The position numbers were made by a program, and so were the translations under genes. A DNA stretch of 31,228 nucleotides from GCA-2861595 sp035525365 (lineage in GTDB: Bacteria; Actinomycetota; Acidimicrobiia; Acidimicrobiales; GCA-2861595). Below, piece after piece: positions 14,606-22,576 of this stretch. Positions within the stretch are counted from its first letter, which is position 1, and every line of letters begins with the position of its first letter. The stretch lies in NCBI GenBank assembly GCA_035525365.1, contig DATLEK010000044.1, forward strand, positions 1 through 31,228. Reading direction: 5' to 3'. Under the pieces are notes generated by a model. It was given only the letters and a program-made list of their open reading frames with translations. It did not search any database and had not been told where the DNA came from.

Positions 14606-14903
14606 CGCACAAGCGGTGGATCTTGTAAATGTGGTTCTTCAGCGTTCCGACCGAGATGCCCACTTCCGGCGCAACCTCCTTGTAGGGCCGGCCGCTGGCC
14701 AGCACTCCGAGCAGTTCGATCTCTCGTCGCGCCACGTCGGCCAGGCCGGCCAGCTCACTGGCCGTCGCCGAGCCGAGGCGCACCAGGGCCAGCAGGACCC
14801 TCGCCTCGTACCCGCGGCAGCCCAGCTCCTCGAACAGCCGCTGGAGGGATTCAACACGGCCGAACAAGGGGCGGCACGAAGAAAGTCCCCCTGTCCCCGC
14901 CAT
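14580..14903 (-). pseudogene. Shortened transcription regulator: TrmB-like N-terminus joined to LuxR-type HTH
   Basis: A 107-aa ORF. Residues about 19-60 (SLQRLFEELGCRGYEARVLL, ALVRLGSATASELAGLADVA) match the winged helix that starts TrmB-type regulators. Directly after this come REIELLGVLASG and YKEVAPEVGISVGTLKNHIY, a LuxR-type helix-turn-helix that normally ends a protein of about 300 residues. The second half of the TrmB winged helix and the whole linking domain are missing. The C-terminus (HRLCVYGSCTAM) is not LuxR-like and runs into the mazEF promoter. Most likely an internally deleted and 3'-truncated remnant; a genuine mini-regulator is the alternative. Divergent from ligA. Confidence 0.5.
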
Positions 14904-14956
14904 ACTGCGTGCGTGCGATCCGGCGACGAAGCGCGACCACGCCGGCGAGTCGCTCC

Positions 14957-16993
14957 ATGACGTGCTCGCCCAACCCTGCGGCCCGGGCCGACGAGCTGCG
15001 GTCCCAGATCACGCACCACAACGTCGCCTATCACCAGCTCGACGCCCCCGAGATCAGCGACGCCGACTACGACGCCCTGGTCCGGGAGCTGGCGGCCATA
15101 GAGGAGGCGCACCCGGACCTCGCCATCCCCGACTCGCCCACCCGACAGGTGGGCGCCGCCCCCTCCACCCTCTTCGCCCCCATCCAGCACCGGTCGAGGA
15201 TGATGTCGCTCGACAACGTCACCTCGTTGGAGGAACTCCTGGCGTGGGGCAAGCGCATGGAGCGCTTCATATCCGGCGACGTCGACTACGTGTGCGAGCT
15301 GAAGATCGACGGAGTCGCCATATCGCTCCTCTACGAGGACGGGCGTTACGTGAGAGCGGCCACGAGGGGCGACGGCCGCACGGGGGAGGACGTCACCGCC
15401 AACGTGGCCACCGTCGGCGCCATCCCGGAGCAGCTCGTGGTCGGCGCCGGCGCCAAGCCACCGAGCCTGCTGGAGGTCCGGGGCGAGGTGTACATGCCCA
15501 CGCCGGCCTTCGAGGAGTTGAACCGGCGTCAGGCAGAGGCCGGCGGGCGTCTCTTCGCCAACCCCCGCAACGCCGGCGCCGGCTCCCTCCGCCAGAAGGA
15601 CGCCACCATCACCGCTTCCCGCCAGCTCGGCTACTGGGCGTACCAGATCGGCGACATCGAGGGCGGTCCCGCCTTCACCCGCCACTCCGCCACCCTCGAA
15701 TATCTCCGCACCGCCGGCTTCCCGGTCAACCCGGAGATCACCCTCTTCGCCGGCCTCGACGAGGTCCATGCTTTCTGCCGCAAGTGGGAGCAGCACCGCC
15801 ACGACCTCGACTACGAGATCGACGGCGTGGTGGTCAAGGTGGACGACCTGGCCCAGCGGGCGGAGCTCGGCAGCACCTCCAAGGCCCCCCGCTGGGCCAT
15901 CGCCTACAAGTTCCCGCCCGAGGAGCGCACCACCCTCCTCGAGCAGATCACCGTCTCCATCGGCCCCTCGGGCCGGGCCACCCCCTTCGCCGTGTTGGAG
16001 CCGGTGGTGGTCGGCGGCTCCACGGTCCAGATGGCCACGCTCCACAACGAGGACCAGGTGGCGGCCAAGGATGTCCGGGCCGGGGACACGGTCATCGTCC
16101 GCAAGGCCGGCGACGTCATTCCCGAGGTGGTCGGCCCCGTGCTGTCGCTCCGTCCGGAGGGCCTACCCCCATGGCGCTTCCCGGTCACCTGCCCGAGCTG
16201 CGGTGGGCCCCTCGTCAGGGCGCCCGGCGCCAGCGACACCAACTGCACCAACGTGGAGTGCCCGGCCCAGCGCATGCGGCGCATCGAGCACTTCGCCTCC
16301 CGCGGGGCCATGGACATAGAGGGGCTCGGGGAGCGCACGGTCCGGCTCTTCTTCGACGAGGGCCTCGTCAAGGACGTGGGCGACGTCTACTCCATCGACC
16401 TCGATGGCGTCCGCCGCCTCGAGGGGTTCGGCGAGATCTCCGTTACCAAGCTGGCCGGCGCCATCGAGGCCTCCAGGCAGCGGCCACTGGCCAACCTGCT
16501 CGTGGCCCTGGCCATCCCGCACGTGGGCGGCACCGGCGCCCAGGTCCTGGCCCGCTCGCTCGGCCACCTCGATCGCATCACGAACGCTTCGGTGGAGGAG
16601 CTGGCCGCGGTTGAGGGGGTAGGGCCCACCATCGCCACCAGCGTGCACGACTTCTTCGCCAACCCCCGCAACCAGGCCGTGCTGGACAAGCTCCGCTCCG
16701 CCGGCGTGAACCTGGAGGGGCCGGGCGCGCCAAACGTTCCGCAGACGCTGGCCGGCCAGTCGATAGTGGTGACGGGGACGCTGGAGCGCTGGTCCCGGGA
16801 AGCGGCCGAGGACGCCATCAAGGCGAGGGGCGGCAAGGCCCCCGGAAGTGTGTCGAAGAAGACCACTGCCGTCGTCGCCGGCGACGCCCCAGGTCAAGCC
16901 AAGATCACCAAGGCGTCGGATCTCGGGATCGCCATCGTCTCCGAGGACGACTTCGAGCACCTGCTGGAGACGGGCGAGATCAGGTCACGTTGA
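14957..16993 (+). CDS. ligA: NAD-dependent DNA ligase
   Basis: Seals nicks in replication and repair using NAD+. It is 678 aa, full length. The N-terminal Ia domain has YHQLDAPEISDADYDALVRE and the adenylation domain has CELKIDGVAISLLY with AMP-accepting Lys116 (E. coli Lys115). The OB fold is next, then the zinc finger with Cys412, 415, 430 and 435. The HhH region follows (LAIPHVGGTGAQVLARSLG), then a BRCT domain from about residue 590 (VVTGTLERWSREAAEDAIKA). The start ATG 14957 aligns with the family; an in-frame GTG at 14909 would add 16 Arg-rich residues. No Shine-Dalgarno sequence is evident. The stop lies inside an 18-bp tandem duplication. Confidence 0.97.
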   Translation: MTCSPNPAARADELRSQITHHNVAYHQLDAPEISDADYDALVRELAAIEEAHPDLAIPDSPTRQVGAAPSTLFAPIQHRSRMMSLDNVTSLEELLAWGKRMERFISGDVDYVCELKIDGVAISLLYEDGRYVRAATRGDGRTGEDVTANVATVGAIPEQLVVGAGAKPPSLLEVRGEVYMPTPAFEELNRRQAEAGGRLFANPRNAGAGSLRQKDATITASRQLGYWAYQIGDIEGGPAFTRHSATLEYLRTAGFPVNPEITLFAGLDEVHAFCRKWEQHRHDLDYEIDGVVVKVDDLAQRAELGSTSKAPRWAIAYKFPPEERTTLLEQITVSIGPSGRATPFAVLEPVVVGGSTVQMATLHNEDQVAAKDVRAGDTVIVRKAGDVIPEVVGPVLSLRPEGLPPWRFPVTCPSCGGPLVRAPGASDTNCTNVECPAQRMRRIEHFASRGAMDIEGLGERTVRLFFDEGLVKDVGDVYSIDLDGVRRLEGFGEISVTKLAGAIEASRQRPLANLLVALAIPHVGGTGAQVLARSLGHLDRITNASVEELAAVEGVGPTIATSVHDFFANPRNQAVLDKLRSAGVNLEGPGAPNVPQTLAGQSIVVTGTLERWSREAAEDAIKARGGKAPGSVSKKTTAVVAGDAPGQAKITKASDLGIAIVSEDDFEHLLETGEIRSR

Positions 16994-17011
16994 GAGATCA
17001 GGACACGTTGA
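16976..17011 (+). repeat. 18-bp tandem duplication across two convergent gene ends
   Basis: GAGATCAGGTCACGTTGA (16976-16993) and GAGATCAGGACACGTTGA (16994-17011) are adjacent, 17 of 18 identical. The first copy is the last codons and stop of ligA; the second contains the last codons and stop of the leftward membrane-anchored gene. Confidence 0.8.
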
Positions 17012-17453
17012 AGCACCACCGGTAGCTACCGCCCTGGGCCGAGGTCTCGGTCACCGGGGTGTAGTCGACGACGGCGCAGGCACGACCCGGCGGCAGCTCC
17101 TCTATCTCCTTGCCCTGTCCCGGCGTGAAGGCGTATCGGTTGAGCCCTTCGATCACGTCGAGCTGATCGTCGGGGACCGGGGTCCCGTTGACGGTCAGGG
17201 CGCCGGTGAACTGCGGCGCCAGCTCCACGAATATCTCCGTCTGGCGGAGCTGGAGGCTGGCCGGTAGGGGCGAGATGGCCCGGATGACCTGAGGGCGCAG
17301 CCTCGGGTTGGGCGAGTCGTCGTGCTCGGTGAAGGCCACGTACATCGATGCCACGGCGAAGGCGAGCAGCACCGACACCACCACCCGGGGCACGGTGACC
17401 ACCCGTTCCTTCCGGCTGCCCTTGCTGCGATCCTTGGTCCCGGGTGACGCCAT
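16998..17453 (-). CDS. Membrane-anchored protein of unknown function
   Basis: A 151-aa protein with a basic N-terminus (TKDRSKGSRKERVVTVPR), one membrane span (VVVSVLLAFAVASMYVAF, about residues 24-41) and an external domain of about 105 residues. The domain has strand-rich features: QLRQTEIFVELAPQFTGALT, TPVPDDQLDVIEGLNRYAFT, and two Cys (AC-AVVDYTP and RWCFNVS) that could form a disulfide. Topology is predicted as cytoplasmic N-terminus, exported C-terminus. A -10-like AAGAAT (17460-17465) ends 6 nt before the ATG at 17453. It is divergent from the PASTA kinase gene (87 bp apart) and convergent with ligA. Family not recognised. Confidence 0.75.
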   Translation of the reverse strand: MASPGTKDRSKGSRKERVVTVPRVVVSVLLAFAVASMYVAFTEHDDSPNPRLRPQVIRAISPLPASLQLRQTEIFVELAPQFTGALTVNGTPVPDDQLDVIEGLNRYAFTPGQGKEIEELPPGRACAVVDYTPVTETSAQGGSYRWCFNVS

Positions 17454-17528
17454 CCGGCCATTCTTGTCGGCCCGGGGTCACCCCCTGGTCCCCCGGTACC
17501 GGTCCCCGGCCGGGGCGGGATCAGCCGA

Positions 17529-17534
17529 TAGCCT
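17529..17534 (+). promoter_or_regulatory. Predicted -10 box for the PASTA kinase gene
   Basis: TAGCCT ends 6 nt before the GTG at 17541 and would give a leaderless transcript. It supports GTG 17541 over the in-frame ATG 15 bp downstream (17556). No clear -35. Confidence 0.35.
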
Positions 17535-17540
17535 CGCATC

Positions 17541-19469
17541 GTGGCCAAGTCGCGCATGGCCGACCATGTCGGACGGGTTCTCGGAGACCGGTACCGCCTG
17601 CTGGCGCCCATCGGAACGGGTGCGTCGGCCGAGGTGTTCGTGGCCGAGGACGTCACCCTGCGCCGCCAGGTGGCCGTCAAGATCCTGCATGCGGCGCTGG
17701 CCGAGGACGAGTCGTTCCTGCGTCGTTTCCGGGCCGAGGCCCAGCAGGCCGCCGCCCTCAACCACCCCAACATCATGCGGGTGTTCGACTGGGGCGAGTC
17801 CGACGACGGGCCTTACCTGGTCCTCGAATACCTGGACGGGGGCAGCCTGCGCGACGTGCTCGACTCCGGGCCCCTGCTGTCCGCTTCACAGGCCCTGCTG
17901 GTGGGCCTGGAGGCGGCGCGTGCTCTCGACTACGCCCACCGCCGGCGCCTCGTCCACCGTGACATCAAGCCGGCCAACCTGCTGTTCGACGACGAGGGCC
18001 GGCTGTGCATCGCCGATTTCGGCCTCGCCCGGGCGCTGGCCGAGGCGGCATGGACCGAGCCGGCGGGCGCCATTCTCGGCACCGCCCGCTATGCCTCGCC
18101 GGAGCAGGCCCAGGGTCAGTCCGTCGACGGTAAGGCCGATGTGTACGCGCTGGCCCTGGTGCTGGTGGAGGCGGTCACCGGTGAGGTGCCGTTCTCGGCC
18201 GACACCACCATCGCCACTCTGATGGCCCGGGTCGGTGCCGAGCTGGAGACGCCGGCGGAGATGGGCGCCCTCGGTCCGGTACTGCAGAAAGCGGCGGCCC
18301 CCGATCCCGAGCAGCGCCTCGACGCCCGGCGCCTGGCCACCGCTCTCGACAAGGTGGCGGCGGAGCTTCCCGCGCCGGCGCCGCTCCAGCTGGTTACGAA
18401 GGCGCGCGCCACCTACGCCGCCGCCGCGCTGGCCGCCGGTGCCGGCGCCGACGACCAGCCCACCGTGGCCATCGACCTTCGCGACAGCGATCTCACCGAG
18501 CTGGGGGCCCGACGGGGCCTGTACGACGGCGAGGACGAGGCTGCTGACGGTCCCGGCGAAGCCGGCCTGTTGCCGGCCGCTGTCCGGCGCCGGCGCCGGT
18601 GGCCCCTCATCGCCGCGGTGATCGCCTTTCTCCTGGTGCTCGGCGCCGGCACCGCCTACGTGGTCAACCGGGCCCAGGTGCCGAGCCATCCCGTGCCGGC
18701 GCTGCGCGGCCGGACCGTGGCCCAGGCCAGGGTGGCGCTGCGCGACGAGGATTTCCGCGTCAAGGTGAGCGGGCAGCGCTTCGACGAGGAGCTGGTCGCC
18801 GGCGCCATCATCGACCAGAACCCATCCTCGCTGGCCACCCTCCGGGAGGGCAGCACCGTCAACGTCGTGGTGTCGAAGGGCCCCGCCCCCCGCGCCGTGC
18901 CGGTCCTGGTCGACCTCGACCAGGCGGCGGCGGAGAAGGCGCTGGCCGACGCCGGCTTCGTGGCCAAGGTGGTCACCCAGATCAACGAGGAGAAGCCCAA
19001 GGGCACGGTGGTCGACTGGTCCCCCAAGGGCGCCACCCTGCCCAAGGGCTCCGACGTCACCGTCATCATCTCGGACGGGCCCGCGCCCATAGAGGTCCCC
19101 GACCTCGGTGGTAAGAGCTACGACGACGCCAAGGCGGTGCTGACGGCCAAGGGCCTCGAGGTCGCCCAACTGGAGAAGTTCGACAGCGACGTGGAGAAGG
19201 GGCTGGTCATATCCACCACGCCCGGGACCGGCGCCAAGGTCCCCAAGGGCGAGACGGTCACGATCGTCGTCTCCAAGGGGCCCGACATCGTCGATGTCCC
19301 GGACGTGACCGGCAAGACGGTGGCTGAGGCGACGGCGATTCTCAAGGCCGCCGGGCTCGGCGTGAGCGGTACCGGAGGAAAGCCCAACGGGGACAGGGTC
19401 ATCTTCACCGATCCCCAGGCCGGCACCAAGGCCAAGCGGGGCACCGGCGTCTTCCTCTACGTGAGGTAG
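17541..19469 (+). CDS. Serine/threonine protein kinase with four PASTA domains
   Basis: A 642-aa membrane kinase of the PknB type, which senses peptidoglycan fragments or lipid II and phosphorylates cell-wall and division proteins. The kinase domain spans about residues 15-275: GTGASAEVFVAED (Gly-rich loop), VAVKIL with Lys47, VHRDIKPANLLF with catalytic Asp141, IADFGLARAL with Asp159, then GTARYASPEQAQGQ. A juxtamembrane linker and one span follow (PLIAAVIAFLLVLGAGTAYV, about 354-373). Four extracellular PASTA repeats come next, each starting with a VP or VPxL-type motif and ending VVVSKGP, VIISDGP, VVSKGP or FLYVR. Called PknB-like; it is not in the oriC-proximal pknAB cluster, so true pknB identity is unproven. 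Confidence 0.93.
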   Translation: MAKSRMADHVGRVLGDRYRLLAPIGTGASAEVFVAEDVTLRRQVAVKILHAALAEDESFLRRFRAEAQQAAALNHPNIMRVFDWGESDDGPYLVLEYLDGGSLRDVLDSGPLLSASQALLVGLEAARALDYAHRRRLVHRDIKPANLLFDDEGRLCIADFGLARALAEAAWTEPAGAILGTARYASPEQAQGQSVDGKADVYALALVLVEAVTGEVPFSADTTIATLMARVGAELETPAEMGALGPVLQKAAAPDPEQRLDARRLATALDKVAAELPAPAPLQLVTKARATYAAAALAAGAGADDQPTVAIDLRDSDLTELGARRGLYDGEDEAADGPGEAGLLPAAVRRRRRWPLIAAVIAFLLVLGAGTAYVVNRAQVPSHPVPALRGRTVAQARVALRDEDFRVKVSGQRFDEELVAGAIIDQNPSSLATLREGSTVNVVVSKGPAPRAVPVLVDLDQAAAEKALADAGFVAKVVTQINEEKPKGTVVDWSPKGATLPKGSDVTVIISDGPAPIEVPDLGGKSYDDAKAVLTAKGLEVAQLEKFDSDVEKGLVISTTPGTGAKVPKGETVTIVVSKGPDIVDVPDVTGKTVAEATAILKAAGLGVSGTGGKPNGDRVIFTDPQAGTKAKRGTGVFLYVR

Positions 19470-19608
19470 CCATACCCGAACCACCCGAACGGGCTATTCA
19501 CAGAATGGTCCTGGCCAAACTGTCCAAGGCGCCGTAGTATCCGGCACAAGACCCGAAGGGGGTGGCGAGCTGAGGCAGCGTTCCCCAGCCGCTACCGGTG
19601 CCGTCGCC

Positions 19609-19638
19609 CCTTTCGGATCTTCTCCTTTCGGATCTTCT
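19609..19638 (+). repeat. Exact tandem 15-bp repeat at a gene end
   Basis: CCTTTCGGATCTTCT is present twice in tandem (19609-19623, 19624-19638), immediately outside the stop codon of the leftward SCP2-like gene. The remaining gap from 19470 shows only a weak CCCG-AA-CGGG hairpin (19484-19493). Confidence 0.7.
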
Positions 19639-19639
19639 C

Positions 19640-20050
19640 CTATTGGGTGATCTCGGCCAGCCGCTTCTGCACGTCGGCCGCGTCGGGATCGGCGGTGGGC
19701 GACTGCATGAGGCCCATCAGCTTGGTCATGTCGCCCTCCACCTTGATCTTGCCGCTCATGAAGTGCTGCACGGCGGTGACCGGGTCCAGGAAGATCGCCC
19801 TGGCCGTGTCGTAATCCAGGGTGACGGTGACCTCGGCATCCTCCAGATGACCCGCAGCCAGGCTCATCCGGCCGGCGGTGCTGTCCACATGCAGGTTGAT
19901 CGCCTCCTCGCAGAAGGGCACGTCGGTGATGATCTGGTTCAGCCTCACCTCGGGCGTCTCGCCCGCCTCCAGGCGGCCGGCGTACTCGTCCCGGATCTTC
20001 TGGGCAGCAGCCATCCAGTCGTCGCTCAGGAACGGGTAGGTGTCGGGCAC
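19640..20050 (-). CDS. SCP2 sterol-binding-domain-like protein
   Basis: A 136-aa protein of the sterol carrier protein 2 type. It has INLHVDSTAGRMSLAAGHLE, AEVTVTLDYDTARAIFLDPV and TAVQHFMSGKIKVEGDMTKL, the usual order in which the GKIKVEGDMxKLM block ends the domain. These proteins bind lipids or acyl-CoA, or act as accessory domains; the ligand is unknown. The start is GTG at 20050, because a -10-like TACGTT ends 6 nt before it and the frame beyond has no similarity. An ATG at residue 13 is the alternative. It is divergent from the esterase with a 19-bp gap. Confidence 0.8.
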   Translation of the reverse strand: MPDTYPFLSDDWMAAAQKIRDEYAGRLEAGETPEVRLNQIITDVPFCEEAINLHVDSTAGRMSLAAGHLEDAEVTVTLDYDTARAIFLDPVTAVQHFMSGKIKVEGDMTKLMGLMQSPTADPDAADVQKRLAEITQ

Positions 20051-20055
20051 CCACC

Positions 20056-20062
20056 TAACGTA
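20056..20062. promoter_or_regulatory. Overlapping divergent -10 boxes
   Basis: The 7 bp TAACGTA contain rightward TAACGT (20056-20061, 8 nt before ATG 20070) and leftward TACGTT (20057-20062, 6 nt before GTG 20050). Two polymerases could not use them at once, so the SCP2-like and esterase genes may be expressed in competition. Confidence 0.4.
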
Positions 20063-20069
20063 ATCGTCG

Positions 20070-20789
20070 ATGCCCGGCCCCGGCGCCCTCGTCCTGCACG
20101 GATTCACGGGCACGCCGCGCTCGGTTTCGGGAGTGGCTGACGCCCTCGCCGGCGCTGGCTTCGCGGTGGAGGCGCCGCTCCTGGCGGGGCATGGAGCGGC
20201 GATGGAGGATCTGGTCGCCACCGGGTGGGCCGACTGGTCGGCTGGTGTCGAACAGGCCTACAGGGACCTGGCCGGGCGCTGCCGTCAGGTCGTGGTGTTC
20301 GGGTTGTCCCTTGGAGGGAGCCTGGCCTGCTGGCTGGCCGCTGAGCATCCGGACATCGCCGGCATCGTCTGCGTCAACCCCATGATCGAGCCGGTGGCCC
20401 CCTCCTTCGTGGACATGCTGGAGCAGCTGGTCGCCTCGGGCTTCTCCAGCGTTCCTGCCTTCGGCTCCGACATCGCCCGCCCCGATGTGGTGGAGGAGAA
20501 TCTGGGTGGCGCCCCCTTCGTCCCGATGATGTCGCTGTTCGAGGGTGTGGGCGAGATGGCCCCCCGGCTGGGCCAGGTCCGCTGCGCCCTCCTGTTGTTC
20601 ACCAGCAGGAAGGACCACGTGGTCCCCCCTTCCTCCAGTGACTACCTGGCCGCCCGCGTCGCCGGCCCCGTCGAGCGGGTCGTCCTCGAGCGCAGCTACC
20701 ACGTGGCCACCCTGGACTGGGACGCCCCCGAGATAGAGGCCCGCACCGTCGCCTTCGCCCGGCAGGTCACCGCCGCTCCTGCCGTGTGA
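20070..20789 (+). CDS. Alpha/beta hydrolase, carboxylesterase / monoacylglycerol lipase type
   Basis: A 239-aa serine hydrolase close to the Est30 type. GALVLHGFTGTPRSV carries the oxyanion HGF motif, VVVFGLSLGGSLACWLA the nucleophile Ser in GLSLGG, TSRKDHVVPP the catalytic Asp, and ERSYHVATLDWD the catalytic His. The SYHVxTLDWD ending is diagnostic of this subfamily. It lacks a signal peptide, so is probably cytoplasmic, acting on short acyl esters or monoglycerides. The ATG at 20070 has no ribosome-binding site, but a -10 box lies 8 nt upstream. It is divergent from the SCP2-like lipid-binding gene, suggesting a shared lipid-related role (inference). Confidence 0.9.
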   Translation: MPGPGALVLHGFTGTPRSVSGVADALAGAGFAVEAPLLAGHGAAMEDLVATGWADWSAGVEQAYRDLAGRCRQVVVFGLSLGGSLACWLAAEHPDIAGIVCVNPMIEPVAPSFVDMLEQLVASGFSSVPAFGSDIARPDVVEENLGGAPFVPMMSLFEGVGEMAPRLGQVRCALLLFTSRKDHVVPPSSSDYLAARVAGPVERVVLERSYHVATLDWDAPEIEARTVAFARQVTAAPAV

Positions 20790-20819
20790 GCTGCGGACCG
20801 GCGCGGCATCTGCTCCGCT

Positions 20820-20825
20820 TAGCAT
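20820..20825 (+). promoter_or_regulatory. Predicted -10 box for the gatCAB operon
   Basis: TAGCAT ends 6 nt before the gatC ATG (20832), giving a predicted leaderless mRNA for gatC, gatA, gatB and the lipoprotein gene. No clear -35. Confidence 0.4.
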
Positions 20826-20831
20826 CGAACG

Positions 20832-21140
20832 ATGGCGTCACCGGAGCGGATCACGAGAGCCGACGTCTCCCACGTGGCCCGTCTCGCCCGCCTGGATCTG
20901 ACCGAGGCGGAGCTGGACCGGTTCACCGAACAGCTGGGGGACGTGCTCGACCACGCCGCCGGTGTGGCCGCTCTCGACACCACGGGCGTGGAGCCGACGG
21001 CGCACCCACTTCCGCTGGTCAACGTGCTGCGCCCCGACGAGCCCCGCCCCGGGCTCGACCGGGCCGACGTGCTGGCCATGGCGCCCGCTGCTGAGGACAA
21101 CCGCTTCCGTGTCCCACGCATCCTCGGGGAGGAGCCTTGA
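20832..21140 (+). CDS. gatC: Glutamyl-tRNA(Gln)/Asp-tRNA(Asn) amidotransferase subunit C
   Basis: A 102-aa small subunit that stabilises GatA-GatB. It has the family pattern: ITRADVSHVARLARLDLTEA, ELDRFTEQLGDVLDHAAGV, then VLRPDEPRPGLDRADVLAMA and a C-terminal NRFRVPRILGE. Full length. The stop overlaps the gatA start (TTGA). First gene of the operon. Confidence 0.96.
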   Translation: MASPERITRADVSHVARLARLDLTEAELDRFTEQLGDVLDHAAGVAALDTTGVEPTAHPLPLVNVLRPDEPRPGLDRADVLAMAPAAEDNRFRVPRILGEEP

Positions 21141-22576
21141 CGCTTCCGCTCGGCTCCGCCCGGGAGACGGCCGACGCCGTGCGGCGGGGGGACGTGACGG
21201 CCCGCCAGGTGGTCGAAGAGCACCTCGAACGCATAGCGGTGGGCGACGGCGAAGTGCACGCCTTCAACATCGTTTTGGGCGACCATGCCCGCGCCGCGGC
21301 CGACGCCGTGGATCTGCGGGTGGCGGCGGGCGAGGACCCCGGTCCGCTGGCCGGTGTGCCGGTGGCCGTGAAGGACAACCTGTGCACCCAGGGCATCCCC
21401 ACCACCTGCAGCAGCCGCATCCTCGAAGGCTGGCTCCCGCCCTACGACGCCACCGTGGTCCAGCGGATGGCCGCCGCCGGCGCGGTGATGGTGGGCAAGA
21501 CCAACCTGGACGAGTTCGCCATGGGCTCGTCCACCGAGAACTCCGCCTTCGGCCCCACCCGCAACCCCCGTGACCTCAGTCGTGTCCCCGGCGGCTCCAG
21601 CGGTGGGAGCGCGGCGGCGGTGGCTTCCGGGATGGCCTCTCTGGCCCTGGGTTCCGACACCGGCGGCTCCATCCGCCAGCCCGCCGCCCTCTGCGGCGTG
21701 GTCGGCGTCAAGCCCACCTACGGCGCCGTGAGCCGCTACGGGCTCATCGCCTTCGCCTCGTCGCTCGACCAGATCGGCCCCTTCGCCGCCACCGTGGCCG
21801 ACGCCGCCCTTCTCCTCGAGGTGATCGCCGGTCACGACCCCGCTGACTCCACGTCGATCCCCGACCCGCCCGCCGGCCTGCTCGCCCACCTGCACGACGG
21901 TGTCGAGGGCCTGCGGGTGGGTGTGGTGCGGGAGCTGACCGAGGGGATCGATCCCGACGTGGGCCGGCGCCTGCAGGAGGCGGCCGACGCCCTGTCCGCC
22001 GCCGGCGCCAAGGTGGACGACGTGTCCGTCCCCGCCACCGTGCACGGCCTGTCCGCCTATTACCTCATCGCCCCGGCCGAGGCCTCGAGCAACCTGGCCC
22101 GCTACGACGGTGTGCGCTACGGGCTACGGGTCGACGGCGAAGCTGGGGATGTCAACGCCATGTACGGCGCCACCCGGGCCGCCGGCTTCGGCCCCGAGGT
22201 CAAGCGCCGCATCATGCTCGGCACCTACGCCCTGTCGGCCGGTTACTACGACGCCTACTACGGCCAGGCCCAGAGGGTGCGCACGCTGATCATCGCCGAC
22301 TTCGACGCCGCCTACGCCAACTTCGACGTGCTGCTCTCGCCCACCTCGCCCACCACCGCCTTCCCGCTCGGCTCCAAGAGCGAGAACCCCCTCGCCATGT
22401 ACCTCAGCGACGTGTGCACCATCCCCTCCAACCTGGCCGGCCATCCGGCCATGTCCGTGCCCTTCGGCACCGGCGACGACGGCCTGCCCATCGGCGTGCA
22501 GGTCATGGCGCCGAACCTGGGAGAGCCTGTGATGTTCCGGGTGGCGGCGGCGCTGGAGAAGGCGGCGCCGGCATGA
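21137..22576 (+). CDS. gatA: Glutamyl-tRNA(Gln) amidotransferase subunit A
   Basis: Amidase subunit that releases ammonia from glutamine for transamidation of misacylated Glu-tRNA(Gln) and Asp-tRNA(Asn). It is 479 aa, full length. The Ser-cisSer-Lys triad is intact: Lys79 in VAVKDNLC, Ser154 in VPGGSSGGSAAAVASG, and Ser178 in GSDTGGSIRQPAALCG. These are the same numbers as in the S. aureus enzyme. The start is TTG at 21137, overlapping the gatC stop by 4 bp; no better in-frame start aligns with the family. The stop overlaps gatB in ATGA. In M. tuberculosis pfkA separates gatA and gatB; here it does not. Confidence 0.97.
   Translation: MTLPLGSARETADAVRRGDVTARQVVEEHLERIAVGDGEVHAFNIVLGDHARAAADAVDLRVAAGEDPGPLAGVPVAVKDNLCTQGIPTTCSSRILEGWLPPYDATVVQRMAAAGAVMVGKTNLDEFAMGSSTENSAFGPTRNPRDLSRVPGGSSGGSAAAVASGMASLALGSDTGGSIRQPAALCGVVGVKPTYGAVSRYGLIAFASSLDQIGPFAATVADAALLLEVIAGHDPADSTSIPDPPAGLLAHLHDGVEGLRVGVVRELTEGIDPDVGRRLQEAADALSAAGAKVDDVSVPATVHGLSAYYLIAPAEASSNLARYDGVRYGLRVDGEAGDVNAMYGATRAAGFGPEVKRRIMLGTYALSAGYYDAYYGQAQRVRTLIIADFDAAYANFDVLLSPTSPTTAFPLGSKSENPLAMYLSDVCTIPSNLAGHPAMSVPFGTGDDGLPIGVQVMAPNLGEPVMFRVAAALEKAAPA

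Noticed and set aside
14264..14956. Upstream extension of ligA by about 230 codons in the same frame
   Set aside because: The extension runs over the MazE-like gene, the TrmB/LuxR ORF and their promoter, has no LigA similarity, and Lys116 numbering fits the ATG at 14957.
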